Shown here: positions 18,196-26,472 of the stretch, in pieces
Numbering within the stretch: the stretch's first letter is position 1
Layout: every line of letters starts with the position of its first letter
DNA from: Elusimicrobiota bacterium
GTDB lineage: Bacteria > Elusimicrobiota > Elusimicrobia > Elusimicrobiales > UBA9959
Length of the DNA stretch: 32,572 bases
Reading direction: 5' to 3'
NCBI GenBank assembly: GCA_009773155.1
Contig: WOVA01000027.1
Location: forward strand, 1 to 32,572
The notes under the pieces: model-generated
Seen by the model: the letters and a program-made list of their open reading frames with translations, nothing else
Databases searched by the model: none
Told to the model about the DNA's origin: nothing
Position numbers and translations under genes: made by a program

Positions 18196-18207
18196 GTAGA
18201 CTATAAA
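18196..18207 (+). promoter_or_regulatory. Promoter -10 region of the kelch gene
   Basis: GTAGACTATAAA carries TATAAA (18202-18207) and shares GTAGACTATA with 16045-16054. The box ends 13 nt before the ATG, with no Shine-Dalgarno. A small palindrome, CCTGT-A-ACAGG (18179-18189), lies just upstream and could be an operator or a poor -35. Confidence 0.45.
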
Positions 18208-18220
18208 CGGACGCGGCTAT

Positions 18221-21200
18221 ATGAATTTCAGGAAAATCCTGGCCCTCTCACTGCTGGCCCCGGCCTTTTTGGCCGCGGGCGCGGCCGCGCTTGACACACC
18301 CACCCATAATCACGCGGTCACGCTGCTGGCCGACGGCAATATACTGGTGACCGGCGGCCGCACGGCGGTCAATATCGTCTCCGCCAGGGTCGAGATGTAC
18401 AATATGGCGACCAACCTCTGGGTGAATATGGCGGCGCTCTCCGTGCCCAGGTCGTCCCATACAGCCACGCTGATGTCCGACGGCCGCGTCCTGATAGCCG
18501 GCGGCTTCACGGGCGCCGGAACGCCCACCAGCAGCATCGAGATCTACGATCCCAAGAACGGGAGCCTGGCCGGCGGGGGGACGCTGACCCCGGCCCGCGG
18601 CGGCCACACCGCCACGCTGCTGACGGCCGGAACCCGCGCCGGAGAGGTGCTGATCTGCGGCGGCCAGTCCGGCGGCGCGACCACGATAACCCCTACCTGC
18701 GATTACGTCAGCATCACCGGCGCGGTGACCGACGGCCCCTCCATGGTCAGCGCGCGCGTCGGCCACGCGGCGACCCTGCTCCATTCCGGCCGGGTCTTCG
18801 TAAGCGGAGGCCGGCTCTGGAACGGTTCCGCCTGGGTCTACGAAGCGATGAACGAAATGTACGACCCCGCCGCCGGGAGCTGGACGCCGGTGGACTCGCT
18901 GAACCAGGGCAGGACTGACCATACCGTCACCGTGCTCAATAACGGCAAGATAATGATAGCGGGCGGCTACAACGCCACCAACAGGCTCCGCTGTATGTAC
19001 GCCGAGAACAGCCTTGAGGAAGATTGCTGGCACAGCTACAATCCGCTGGCCGCCATAGCCCAGAACGCCGGCAACCGGGGGTACCTGGACGGCGCCGAGT
19101 TCTTCGATCAGAACGGCGCCCGCGTCACGCTGATGGAAGACACCTTCAACCTGATGCCCTACAGGACCTCCCGCCATACCGCCGTCCTGGAAACCGACGG
19201 GCGCTGGCGCGCGCACCGCGGTTACGGCAATATCTACCCCACTTTCTTCACCAACAGCCCGACCCTGGCCGATACCGGGACGATAATACGCCTCGACACC
19301 GTCGCCGGGAGCAGCACCACGGCGACGGTCAGGCCGGACAGCGCCATAAATTTCCCGCTGGCGTTCAAGCTGGTCAGGCCGGTCTCGGGCAGACTGGTGG
19401 ACGCCGACCTCTTCATCTCCTCCCCGCCCAGCGCCGGGACGCCGTCCATCACCATAGCGAACGCGCAGTTCTCCCTGGGCCAGAGCACGGCCATAGCCGA
19501 CGGCAGGGCGGTCGGCAGGCTGCTCGGCGCCGGCTACGCTCCGGGCGACTTTAACGCCGTGGTATCGCTGAACAACCCGGCCGGCTCCGCCGTCTTCGAG
19601 CCGGTCACCGTGGACATAGCAGCCGGTACGCAGGGCAATACCGTCTCTTCCAGTTTTAGCGGGGCTGCCATCTACCCGACAGACGTAGGCGCGCTCTACA
19701 ACACCTCCACCATGACGGTGAACGTATCCTTCCAGCTTTCCGACGTCTACCGCTCCCGCGTCCGGGGAGCGGCGACCATAAGCTCGGCGACCCTGGCACA
19801 TACCGATTACACCATCAACCTCAACGGCGGCGTCGCCACTTTCAACTTTCCGGCCGGCGCCTGCAACGACACCGACGACGTCTGCACTTTCTCGGGCAAC
19901 CTCTATTTCCCCGCGTTAACGGGAACGCTGACGAACCTGACCGCTCTGGCGGGCGGCACGACTTTCTTCCACGCTGCCCAGTCTCCCCCGGCATACCGGG
20001 CCCCGATGAATGTCGGCGCCAGGCCCATCGAAATGACGCTGCGGCTGGATTTCACCGCAGACGAAGTCCACATCCGGGACAAGAACGCGACCTATTCTTT
20101 CGACCGGTCCACGGCGGTGATACGGGGGATGCTCTTCTCCAACCACCTGGCCTACAGCCCGCAGGATAACCGCTGGTCGGATCTTTCCAATATCGAGCTG
20201 GCCGGCCTGCACTCCGTCCCGTCTTTCGACCACACCGCGACCTACACGCCGGCCGCGGACACCCTGCTGCTGGGCGGCCGCAACTGCGAGACGGCGACAC
20301 CCCTCGTTCAGTGCGCGCGCCCCGGGACCTTCACTCCCAACACCGCCGATTACGGCCTCATCCCCGTGGTGGAGGGGAACTGGGCCACGGGCCCCAAGCT
20401 GGGCTCCAGGCGCGCCTTCCATTCCAGCACGCTGCTGCCCGACGGCAGGATACTCACCTGCGGCGGCACGGACGGCGCCAGCCCGCTCTCCACCTGCGAA
20501 CTGCTCGACCCGGCCACCAACAAGTGGGGGGCCACGGGCGGCATGAACTCGCACCGGGCCAATCACACGGCGACCCTGCTGCCCAACGGCCAGGTCCTGG
20601 CGGCCGGCGGCATAACGCCGGGCGGGACGGCCGTGGCCTCGGCCGAGATCTATTATCCCGATACGCGGACCTGGGTGCCTACCGGCTCCATGAGCAGCGT
20701 CCGGCAGCTGCACACCGCCACGCTGATGCCCGACGGCAATGTGCTGGTAACCGGCGGGGCGTCGATCAGCACCTATTCCGCCACGGCCGAGATATATATA
20801 ACCTCGGCCGCGCACTGGGCGGCCGGGGGGACCCTGGTCACGGGCAGGTCCCAGCATACCGCCACGCTGCTCAAGAGCGGCCTGGTCCTCATCGCCGGCG
20901 GCATAAACGGATCGGGCGCGATAGCCGCCGCCGAGCTGTATAACTACCTGACCCGCACCTCGCTCGCGACCGCGACCCCCATGTTTTCTCCCCGCTACAA
21001 CCATACCGCCAACCTGCTGCGCGACGGCAGGGTGCTGATTGCCGGCGGTTCGGACGGCATACAGAGCTCCAGGCGCACCGAGCTCTATACCGCAGCTGGG
21101 ACCTGGGTCGAGACCGCCCTGCTCAACCTCAACCGCGCCAGCCACCGCACCGTCCTGCTGCCCAACGGCAAGGTGATGCTCACCGGCGGCGAGATCTCCG

Positions 21201-23968
21201 GCGTAGTCCAGTCCATGCCGGAAAGCTTCGACCCGGACCTGCCCTCCTGGAGCGGGCAGGGGTCGGCCGAACCCCGCTCCCGCCACACCTCCGTACTCAC
21301 CCGGGACAACAGGATAATCAACATAGGCGGCTGGAACGGCGGCCAGTACCTCGACACTACCGAGTACACGGACTTCAATTTCTGGCCCGATTCGCGGGGG
21401 CTTACGGCCGGCACCACCCGCCAGCCGCTTATCTCCACCGGCACGGCCATGTTCGACCATGGCTGGCGGGCGACCCTGCTCAGCAATACCTCCAACTTCC
21501 ACGGCATAACCGAGGCGGCCGGCGGCGGCGCCGGGGCCATGACCTCCTCGCATTCCAACCCGCGCGTCTACATGCAGCAGATAGACAATCCCGGCGGCTT
21601 CATGATAGACCTCTCCACCCGCATCTACTCCCTTTACGGCGGCCCCAATACGGTCTGGAGCAGGACGCTTTCCTCCATAACGGTGATAACGCCCTCTCTC
21701 CCCAACGAAATGCCGCGCGGCTGGTATCATATGCGCGTGGCGGCCAACGGCGTCTTCTCCAACGGTTTCACCGTGCAGGTCTCTACGCCCAGGCCCGCCG
21801 GGCGGCCGGCCTTCGTCGAACCCAATGGCGTCGTACAGGGGATAAGTTCCATAACCTGGACCTGGAACAAGGGCGACGTCAACGCCGCGGACGGCTTCGC
21901 CGTATATTCGGCCAGCAACAGCGTCTTTATAACCACCGTGGCCTTCGTCGATCCGGGGGATGTCTTCTATACCCAGACCGGCCTGGCGCCAAACACCCCT
22001 GCCTCTATAATGGTCTCGGCCTATAACCAGGGCGGCCACAGCGGGCTCACCAGATCGGGCACCTTCTACACGCTGGCCGCCCCGCCGGCGAACCTGACGA
22101 TAACCGACGTCAGCTTCGAGACGGTCACGCTCGCCTGGAGCGCCAACGGCAACAGCTCCCTCACCCGCTACGAACTGAGCATGAGTACGAGCTCCAACTT
22201 CTCCATCAACATCTCCACGCCGGTCAGCTTCGACGACGGCTTCACCTCCACGACCTATACCGTGACGGGCATAGAGCCCAACAACCTCTACTACTTCCGC
22301 GTACGGGCCCGCAACGGCGACGGGACAGTTACTCTTTCCACCCCGGCCGCTCCGCCCTACATCTCCACGGTGACCGTGGCGCAGGTGCAGAGCCTGCAGG
22401 GCACCCCGCTCAGCGGCTACCAGATAAGCTGGTCCTGGGTGGAATCGGTCGGCGCGGATTACTACGAGATTTACGATATCAGTTCCGGGACGGACACCGC
22501 GGTCCTTATAAGTTCCCCGGTTTACGTCGCCGGCTACACACAGACCGGCCTCTCCACGAACACGGTACACCAGGTCATGGCCTACGCCGTAAAGACGACG
22601 GGCTACGGCCCCGTAAGGGGCTCCCCCGGCTACTCTCCCTGGATCTATACCCTGGCCAACCCGCCCGCGCCCTGGAGCTTCACCGGCGTCAGCACCAACA
22701 CCATAACTCTTAGATGGCTGGCCAACGGCAACCCGTCCTATACCGACTACGTGATAAATCACTCGCTCCATCCGGATTTCGCGGTCTTCACCAGCTCCCC
22801 GGTCCTCGCCGCCACCAGCTACCCGCTCGGCTCCCTGGTCCCGAACACTGTTTATTACGCCAGGGTCTACGCCCTAAACGGCAACGGCGTCCCCACGGCC
22901 GCGGTGAGCCTGGGCTCCAAATACACGCACGCCCAGCCGCCGACAGGCGTGACGACGGCGGAGATAGCGATGTCCGGCGTGACGCTGACCTGGAACCAGG
23001 GGAGAAATCCTTTACCCACCTACTACGAAGTACGCGGCAGCACCAATAATTTCGTCGACGTCTCCACCCATGTCCTCTTCGCCCAGTACTTCTCCGGGAA
23101 CACGGTCACGGTCACGGGCCTGCTCACCTCCACCACCTACCAGTTCGACGTGGCGGCAAAGAACGGCGAGAACGTGATAACGGCCCGGACCAGAGTGGTC
23201 CCGGACGTCTTCACGCTGGCCGGCCCCGCAGGGACGCCCTCCGGCGCGGTAGGCGGCACCGGCGTGCCGGGCGTCACCTCGGTCATCGCGGGCACGCTCC
23301 CCAACGGCCACAGTGTCTCCATGACCATCCCTCCGGCCGCTTTCCAGGCGGAAACGGCCGTAGCCATCTCCTCTCGTAACCTCAGCGTCATCTCGTCCAC
23401 CGACAACCCCTGCGGCGTGGACCGCAACACGCTCCCGGTGCTGGCCGTGGACATATACAGCGAAGGGGGAACTCAGCCTTTCGAACCGGTTTCGTTCACG
23501 ATAGGCTACGGGAACATGTCCTCCGTCCAGAGATCACAGATAAACCAGAACATCTCCAAACTTGTCTGGGCCAGGTACAACCCGGTCAACGGCCAGTGCC
23601 TGCCCCTGGAGACCAGCGTTAACACCGGGAACAGGACCATCACCGCCTCCCTCAACCACTTCAGCATCTTCCAGTTGATAATCAAGGACGCGGCCACGAA
23701 CCTGTCCGGCGTCCTGATCTATCCCAACCCCTTCTACCCCAACAGGGGACAGGGCTTCGTAACGCTGACGAATCTGCCGGCGGCCGCGAATATCAAGATC
23801 TACACGCTCTCCGGCACCAAGGTATGGGAAGGCACTGCCACCGGCTCCGGCGTGCTGATCTGGCGCGGCGTCAACGAGAGCGGTAATCCCGTAGGCAGCG
23901 GCGTCTATTTCGTGTCGGTCAAATCGACGGGGGGAGACAAGATCTTCAAGCTGGCGGTGGAGAGATGA
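18221..23968 (+). CDS. Giant secreted kelch-repeat / fibronectin-III-like protein with FlgD/T9SS-like C-terminal domain
   Basis: 1915 residues. Signal peptide 1-23. Kelch-type repeats (H-T-A-T-L-L-x-D-G-x-V-L-x-x-G-G, then E-x-Y-D/N-P) fill about 25-330 and 660-1070, with a different beta-rich insert at about 340-650. They should form one or two beta-propellers. About five Fn3-like units run from about 1187 to 1666, joined by a recurring Y-T-L-A-x-P-P linker. A beta domain with I-P-P-A-A-F (about 1670-1820) follows. The last ~90 residues hold the I-Y-P-N-P-F motif and G-N-x-V-x-S-G-V-Y-F end strand of FlgD-Ig/type-IX-sorting-like modules. The role is probably surface binding or adhesion. The stop overlaps the PorV-like gene by 4 nt. 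The start lacks a Shine-Dalgarno. Confidence 0.88.
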   Translation: MNFRKILALSLLAPAFLAAGAAALDTPTHNHAVTLLADGNILVTGGRTAVNIVSARVEMYNMATNLWVNMAALSVPRSSHTATLMSDGRVLIAGGFTGAGTPTSSIEIYDPKNGSLAGGGTLTPARGGHTATLLTAGTRAGEVLICGGQSGGATTITPTCDYVSITGAVTDGPSMVSARVGHAATLLHSGRVFVSGGRLWNGSAWVYEAMNEMYDPAAGSWTPVDSLNQGRTDHTVTVLNNGKIMIAGGYNATNRLRCMYAENSLEEDCWHSYNPLAAIAQNAGNRGYLDGAEFFDQNGARVTLMEDTFNLMPYRTSRHTAVLETDGRWRAHRGYGNIYPTFFTNSPTLADTGTIIRLDTVAGSSTTATVRPDSAINFPLAFKLVRPVSGRLVDADLFISSPPSAGTPSITIANAQFSLGQSTAIADGRAVGRLLGAGYAPGDFNAVVSLNNPAGSAVFEPVTVDIAAGTQGNTVSSSFSGAAIYPTDVGALYNTSTMTVNVSFQLSDVYRSRVRGAATISSATLAHTDYTINLNGGVATFNFPAGACNDTDDVCTFSGNLYFPALTGTLTNLTALAGGTTFFHAAQSPPAYRAPMNVGARPIEMTLRLDFTADEVHIRDKNATYSFDRSTAVIRGMLFSNHLAYSPQDNRWSDLSNIELAGLHSVPSFDHTATYTPAADTLLLGGRNCETATPLVQCARPGTFTPNTADYGLIPVVEGNWATGPKLGSRRAFHSSTLLPDGRILTCGGTDGASPLSTCELLDPATNKWGATGGMNSHRANHTATLLPNGQVLAAGGITPGGTAVASAEIYYPDTRTWVPTGSMSSVRQLHTATLMPDGNVLVTGGASISTYSATAEIYITSAAHWAAGGTLVTGRSQHTATLLKSGLVLIAGGINGSGAIAAAELYNYLTRTSLATATPMFSPRYNHTANLLRDGRVLIAGGSDGIQSSRRTELYTAAGTWVETALLNLNRASHRTVLLPNGKVMLTGGEISGVVQSMPESFDPDLPSWSGQGSAEPRSRHTSVLTRDNRIINIGGWNGGQYLDTTEYTDFNFWPDSRGLTAGTTRQPLISTGTAMFDHGWRATLLSNTSNFHGITEAAGGGAGAMTSSHSNPRVYMQQIDNPGGFMIDLSTRIYSLYGGPNTVWSRTLSSITVITPSLPNEMPRGWYHMRVAANGVFSNGFTVQVSTPRPAGRPAFVEPNGVVQGISSITWTWNKGDVNAADGFAVYSASNSVFITTVAFVDPGDVFYTQTGLAPNTPASIMVSAYNQGGHSGLTRSGTFYTLAAPPANLTITDVSFETVTLAWSANGNSSLTRYELSMSTSSNFSINISTPVSFDDGFTSTTYTVTGIEPNNLYYFRVRARNGDGTVTLSTPAAPPYISTVTVAQVQSLQGTPLSGYQISWSWVESVGADYYEIYDISSGTDTAVLISSPVYVAGYTQTGLSTNTVHQVMAYAVKTTGYGPVRGSPGYSPWIYTLANPPAPWSFTGVSTNTITLRWLANGNPSYTDYVINHSLHPDFAVFTSSPVLAATSYPLGSLVPNTVYYARVYALNGNGVPTAAVSLGSKYTHAQPPTGVTTAEIAMSGVTLTWNQGRNPLPTYYEVRGSTNNFVDVSTHVLFAQYFSGNTVTVTGLLTSTTYQFDVAAKNGENVITARTRVVPDVFTLAGPAGTPSGAVGGTGVPGVTSVIAGTLPNGHSVSMTIPPAAFQAETAVAISSRNLSVISSTDNPCGVDRNTLPVLAVDIYSEGGTQPFEPVSFTIGYGNMSSVQRSQINQNISKLVWARYNPVNGQCLPLETSVNTGNRTITASLNHFSIFQLIIKDAATNLSGVLIYPNPFYPNRGQGFVTLTNLPAAANIKIYTLSGTKVWEGTATGSGVLIWRGVNESGNPVGSGVYFVSVKSTGGDKIFKLAVER

Positions 23969-25017
23969 ACAGGCCCGCGCCCATCAGCCTTAAGGCGTCC
24001 TCCGCCCTGCTGGCGGCGGCCCTGCTGATCTGCGCGGCGCCCATCCCGGCGCCGGCCGCGGACTATTTCACCTCCAAGGCGGCGGGCATGACCTCCGCCG
24101 ACTTCCTCAACCTCCCCGTCGGCGCCCGCGCCGCTGCCATGGGCGGAGCCTACTCGGCCATAAGCGAAGAGGCCTCGGCCATCTACTGGAACCCGGCGGG
24201 CCTGGTGCAGATACCCAAGCTCTCGGCGGTATTCATGCGCTCCCAGTACGTGGCCGACACCAGCTACCAGTACGCCGCCTACGCGCACCGCCTCGGCTTC
24301 GACTCGGTGGTGGGCGGCTCGGTCTTCATGACCGACATCGGCGCCATAGACCAGACGGACATCTCGGGCACCCGGATCGGCTCCTTCACTCCCCGTGACC
24401 AGGTCTACACCCTCTCCTACAGCAAGGCCGTGCTCGAATTCTCGGACAAGGACATGGACGTCTCCATCGGCGTCTCGGGCCGGTACATCTCGTCGAGGAT
24501 ACTCAATACCGCCAAGTCCTACTCCGCCGACATAGGAGTGATGACCTATAACTTCACGGCCATCCCCTACAGGCTGGGCGTGGCGCTGACCAATCTGGGC
24601 AACGGCCTGAAGTACGACACGGAGTCCTCCCCGATCCCGCTCACGCTGCGCCTGGGCGGCGCGGTAAACCCCTTCCGCAATATGCTGGTCTCGGCCGACG
24701 CCGTGTTCCCCAAGGGCAATGAGCCCTATCTGTGCTTCGGCGGAGAGCTCTCCACCGAACCCAACGAGCTCACACGCCTCTCGCTGCGCGCCGGCCTCAA
24801 CACCGCCAGGCTGCGCGACGACCTCAGCGGCTTCTCGCTGGGCGCGGGCGCCACGCTGCACTTTTTCAGCCTGGACTACGCCTTCATCCCGCTGGGAGAG
24901 CTCGGCACGACCCACAACCTCTCCCTGACCTTCGACTTCCCGTTCCGCAGCCCCATCTTCCAGCGCCGGGACCGCTCTATCTTCACCAGGGTCCAGGACA
25001 TCTCCATAAAACAGTGA
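23965..25017 (+). CDS. PorV/PorQ-like (UPF0164) outer-membrane beta-barrel protein
   Basis: 350 residues. Signal peptide to about residue 32 (Ala-rich, ending P-A-P-A-A). The mature N-terminus is the PorV-family hallmark: A-D-F-L-N-L-P-V-G-A-R-A-A-A-M-G-G-A-Y-S and, shortly after, E-A-S-A-I-Y-W-N-P-A-G-L. Alternating beta-strand segments follow to an amphipathic C-terminal strand region. In Bacteroidota, PorV carries cargo with C-terminal sorting domains from the type IX translocon to the attachment complex. Many other phyla have relatives with less certain roles. ATGA overlap with the giant kelch gene couples their translation and suggests they work together. No other type IX components lie in this window. 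Confidence 0.85.
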   Translation: MNRPAPISLKASSALLAAALLICAAPIPAPAADYFTSKAAGMTSADFLNLPVGARAAAMGGAYSAISEEASAIYWNPAGLVQIPKLSAVFMRSQYVADTSYQYAAYAHRLGFDSVVGGSVFMTDIGAIDQTDISGTRIGSFTPRDQVYTLSYSKAVLEFSDKDMDVSIGVSGRYISSRILNTAKSYSADIGVMTYNFTAIPYRLGVALTNLGNGLKYDTESSPIPLTLRLGGAVNPFRNMLVSADAVFPKGNEPYLCFGGELSTEPNELTRLSLRAGLNTARLRDDLSGFSLGAGATLHFFSLDYAFIPLGELGTTHNLSLTFDFPFRSPIFQRRDRSIFTRVQDISIKQ

Positions 25018-25067
25018 ACTTGCGCCGGGGCCTCCTTTTTTTATAGATTCTCTGACCGGACTTAAGC

Positions 25068-25096
25068 GCAGGCGCTGGCTCCCTGGCAGCGCCTGC
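25068..25096 (+). promoter_or_regulatory. Hairpin/operator-like palindrome upstream of speD
   Basis: Exact 9-bp arms GCAGGCGCT (25068-25076) and AGCGCCTGC (25088-25096) flank an 11-nt loop. It lies seven bases upstream of the speD -10 candidate, overlapping where a -35 would be, so it may be an operator. It could instead end the PorV-gene transcript, but no T-run follows. The 103-nt gap it sits in contains no gene. Confidence 0.45.
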
Positions 25097-25102
25097 TGAA
25101 TT

Positions 25103-25108
25103 TATAAC
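25103..25108 (+). promoter_or_regulatory. -10 box of speD
   Basis: TATAAC ends 12 nt before the speD ATG, and the intervening bases show no Shine-Dalgarno. The predicted transcript would have a leader of only about six bases. Confidence 0.4.
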
Positions 25109-25120
25109 GGCCGCGATACC

Positions 25121-25474
25121 ATGAAATCCCTTGGACAACACCTGATAGTAGAGCTCTACAACTGCCCCTCCGGCCGTCTCTCGTCGGTGGACGAAGTACA
25201 GGAGGTCATGGTCAAAGCCGCCAGGGCCGCCAAGGCCACCATCATAGACTCGATATTCCACCATTTCAAGCCCCACGGCGTCTCGGGCGTAGTCGTCATA
25301 GCGGAGTCCCATTTCGCCATACACACCTGGCCGGAGCACGGCTACGCCGCCATAGACCTTTTCGCCTGCGGCGACTCCACCAGGCCCTGGGAAGCCTTCA
25401 AGGTTGTAAAGCGGCTTTTCAAGGCGGGACACTTCAGCGTCATGAAGATGGAGCGGGGTCTGCTCCCCAGGTAG
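25121..25474 (+). CDS. speD: S-adenosylmethionine decarboxylase proenzyme
   Basis: 117 residues, the size of class 1B bacterial SpeD. It self-cleaves between E62 and S63 in A-E-S-H-F-A-I-H-T-W-P-E, turning Ser63 into the pyruvoyl cofactor. H68 and C83 (F-A-C-G) occupy the processing and proton-donor positions known in the Thermotoga enzyme. It makes decarboxylated AdoMet, the aminopropyl donor used by SpeE, whose gene follows after 12 nt. The ATG lies 12 nt after a TATAAC box behind a hairpin. Six of its seven Ile codons are ATA. Confidence 0.97.
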   Translation: MKSLGQHLIVELYNCPSGRLSSVDEVQEVMVKAARAAKATIIDSIFHHFKPHGVSGVVVIAESHFAIHTWPEHGYAAIDLFACGDSTRPWEAFKVVKRLFKAGHFSVMKMERGLLPR

Positions 25475-25486
25475 GCACGGGCTTTC

Positions 25487-26455
25487 ATGAAAAATAAATT
25501 CGACTGGATAAAGGACTCCCGCAGCCTTCTCCCCAGGGGCCGCTGGTTCACGGAGTTCTTCTCGGCCGGCGAGATGCACGCCCACCGGATAAAGAAGGTG
25601 CTGGCCTCCTCCAGCACCGCCTTCCAGGACGCGGTGATGGTGGAGTCCGCCGCTTTCGGGAAGATCCTGGTCATCGACAGCGAGACCCAGTCCTCCGAGC
25701 GCGACGAGTTCATCTACCACGAGGCGCTGGCCGTGCCGCCGCTGCTCCTCCACCGCGACCCCCGATCCGTCCTGGTCATGGGCGGGGGGGAAGGCGCCAC
25801 CGCCCGCGAGTTCCTCAACTGCCGCGGCCTGCGCTCGGTGGTGATGGCCGACATAGACCACAAGATACTGCGCTTCGCCCGGGAGCATATGCCCTCCTGG
25901 CACCGCGGCGCCTTCGACGACCCCCGGCTGCGGCTGCTGGTGCAGGACGCGCGCCTGCCGGTGCTGCGGTCCCGCCGGCGCTTCGACATCGTCTGCTCCG
26001 ACCTGCCCAGCCCTATCGAGGGCGGGCCCGCCTTCAGGCTCTACACCCTGGAATTCTACCGCCGGCTGAAAGCCAGGCTGGCGCCCGGCGGGCTCTTCGT
26101 GACCCAGGCCGGGCCGGGCCTGCCCTCGCAGTTCGGCCTGCACGCCGCGCTGGCGGCCACCCTCCGGCGGGTATTCCGGCGCGTCTTCTCCTATCACGCT
26201 TTCATACCGTCGTACGATATGCCCTGGACCTTCCTGCTCTGCTCCGACGCGCCCGGCCTGGATCCGCTGGGTCCCTGCGCGCGCGAGCTGGACCGGCGGG
26301 CCGGGGCGAGGCTCTCCGGGAAGCCGCTGTTCGCCGACGGGCAGGCCATAGAGGGCATGTTCAGGACCCCGGCTTATTACAGGGAAGCGATGAGGAAGAA
26401 CCGCAGGATAATAACGGAGAGGTCGCCCATGTACTTCACGACCTCGCAGGGATGA
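25487..26455 (+). CDS. speE: Aminopropyltransferase of the spermidine/thermospermine synthase family (ACL5-like)
   Basis: 322 residues. Transfers the aminopropyl group of decarboxylated AdoMet to a polyamine. It has the N-terminal beta domain with F-G-K-I-L-V-I-D (57-64), D-E-F-I-Y-H-E (73-79), nucleotide loop M-G-G-G-E-G-A-T-A-R-E (98-108), A-D-I-D (121-124) and F-V-T-Q-A-G-P (204-210). The acceptor region D172-L-P-S-P-I-E-G-G-P-A-F-R-L-Y resembles plant ACL5 thermospermine synthases more than putrescine-specific SpeE. The second Asp of the usual D-x-x-D-P motif is Ser175, a notable change near the active site. With speD it forms a two-gene polyamine operon. The substrate (putrescine, agmatine or spermidine) is open. 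Confidence 0.88.
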   Translation: MKNKFDWIKDSRSLLPRGRWFTEFFSAGEMHAHRIKKVLASSSTAFQDAVMVESAAFGKILVIDSETQSSERDEFIYHEALAVPPLLLHRDPRSVLVMGGGEGATAREFLNCRGLRSVVMADIDHKILRFAREHMPSWHRGAFDDPRLRLLVQDARLPVLRSRRRFDIVCSDLPSPIEGGPAFRLYTLEFYRRLKARLAPGGLFVTQAGPGLPSQFGLHAALAATLRRVFRRVFSYHAFIPSYDMPWTFLLCSDAPGLDPLGPCARELDRRAGARLSGKPLFADGQAIEGMFRTPAYYREAMRKNRRIITERSPMYFTTSQG

Positions 26456-26472
26456 TCTCAGCAGGAGGACAT

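Noticed and set aside
18290-21400. Regularly spaced similar segments as a possible CRISPR or DNA repeat array
   Set aside because: The similarity is at protein level (kelch motifs) with divergent DNA; there are no identical repeats with uniform spacers.
19916-22771. Long minus-strand ORF (951 codons) opposite the kelch gene
   Set aside because: It is an antisense shadow of a GC-rich repetitive gene: low-complexity Gly/Arg/Ala/Val, no signal, domain or ribosome-binding site. The plus strand encodes clear kelch and Fn3 repeats.
25018-25120. Riboswitch or leader RNA upstream of speD
   Set aside because: The likely start lies downstream of the hairpin, leaving only about six leader bases, and no SAM or polyamine riboswitch pattern is recognisable.
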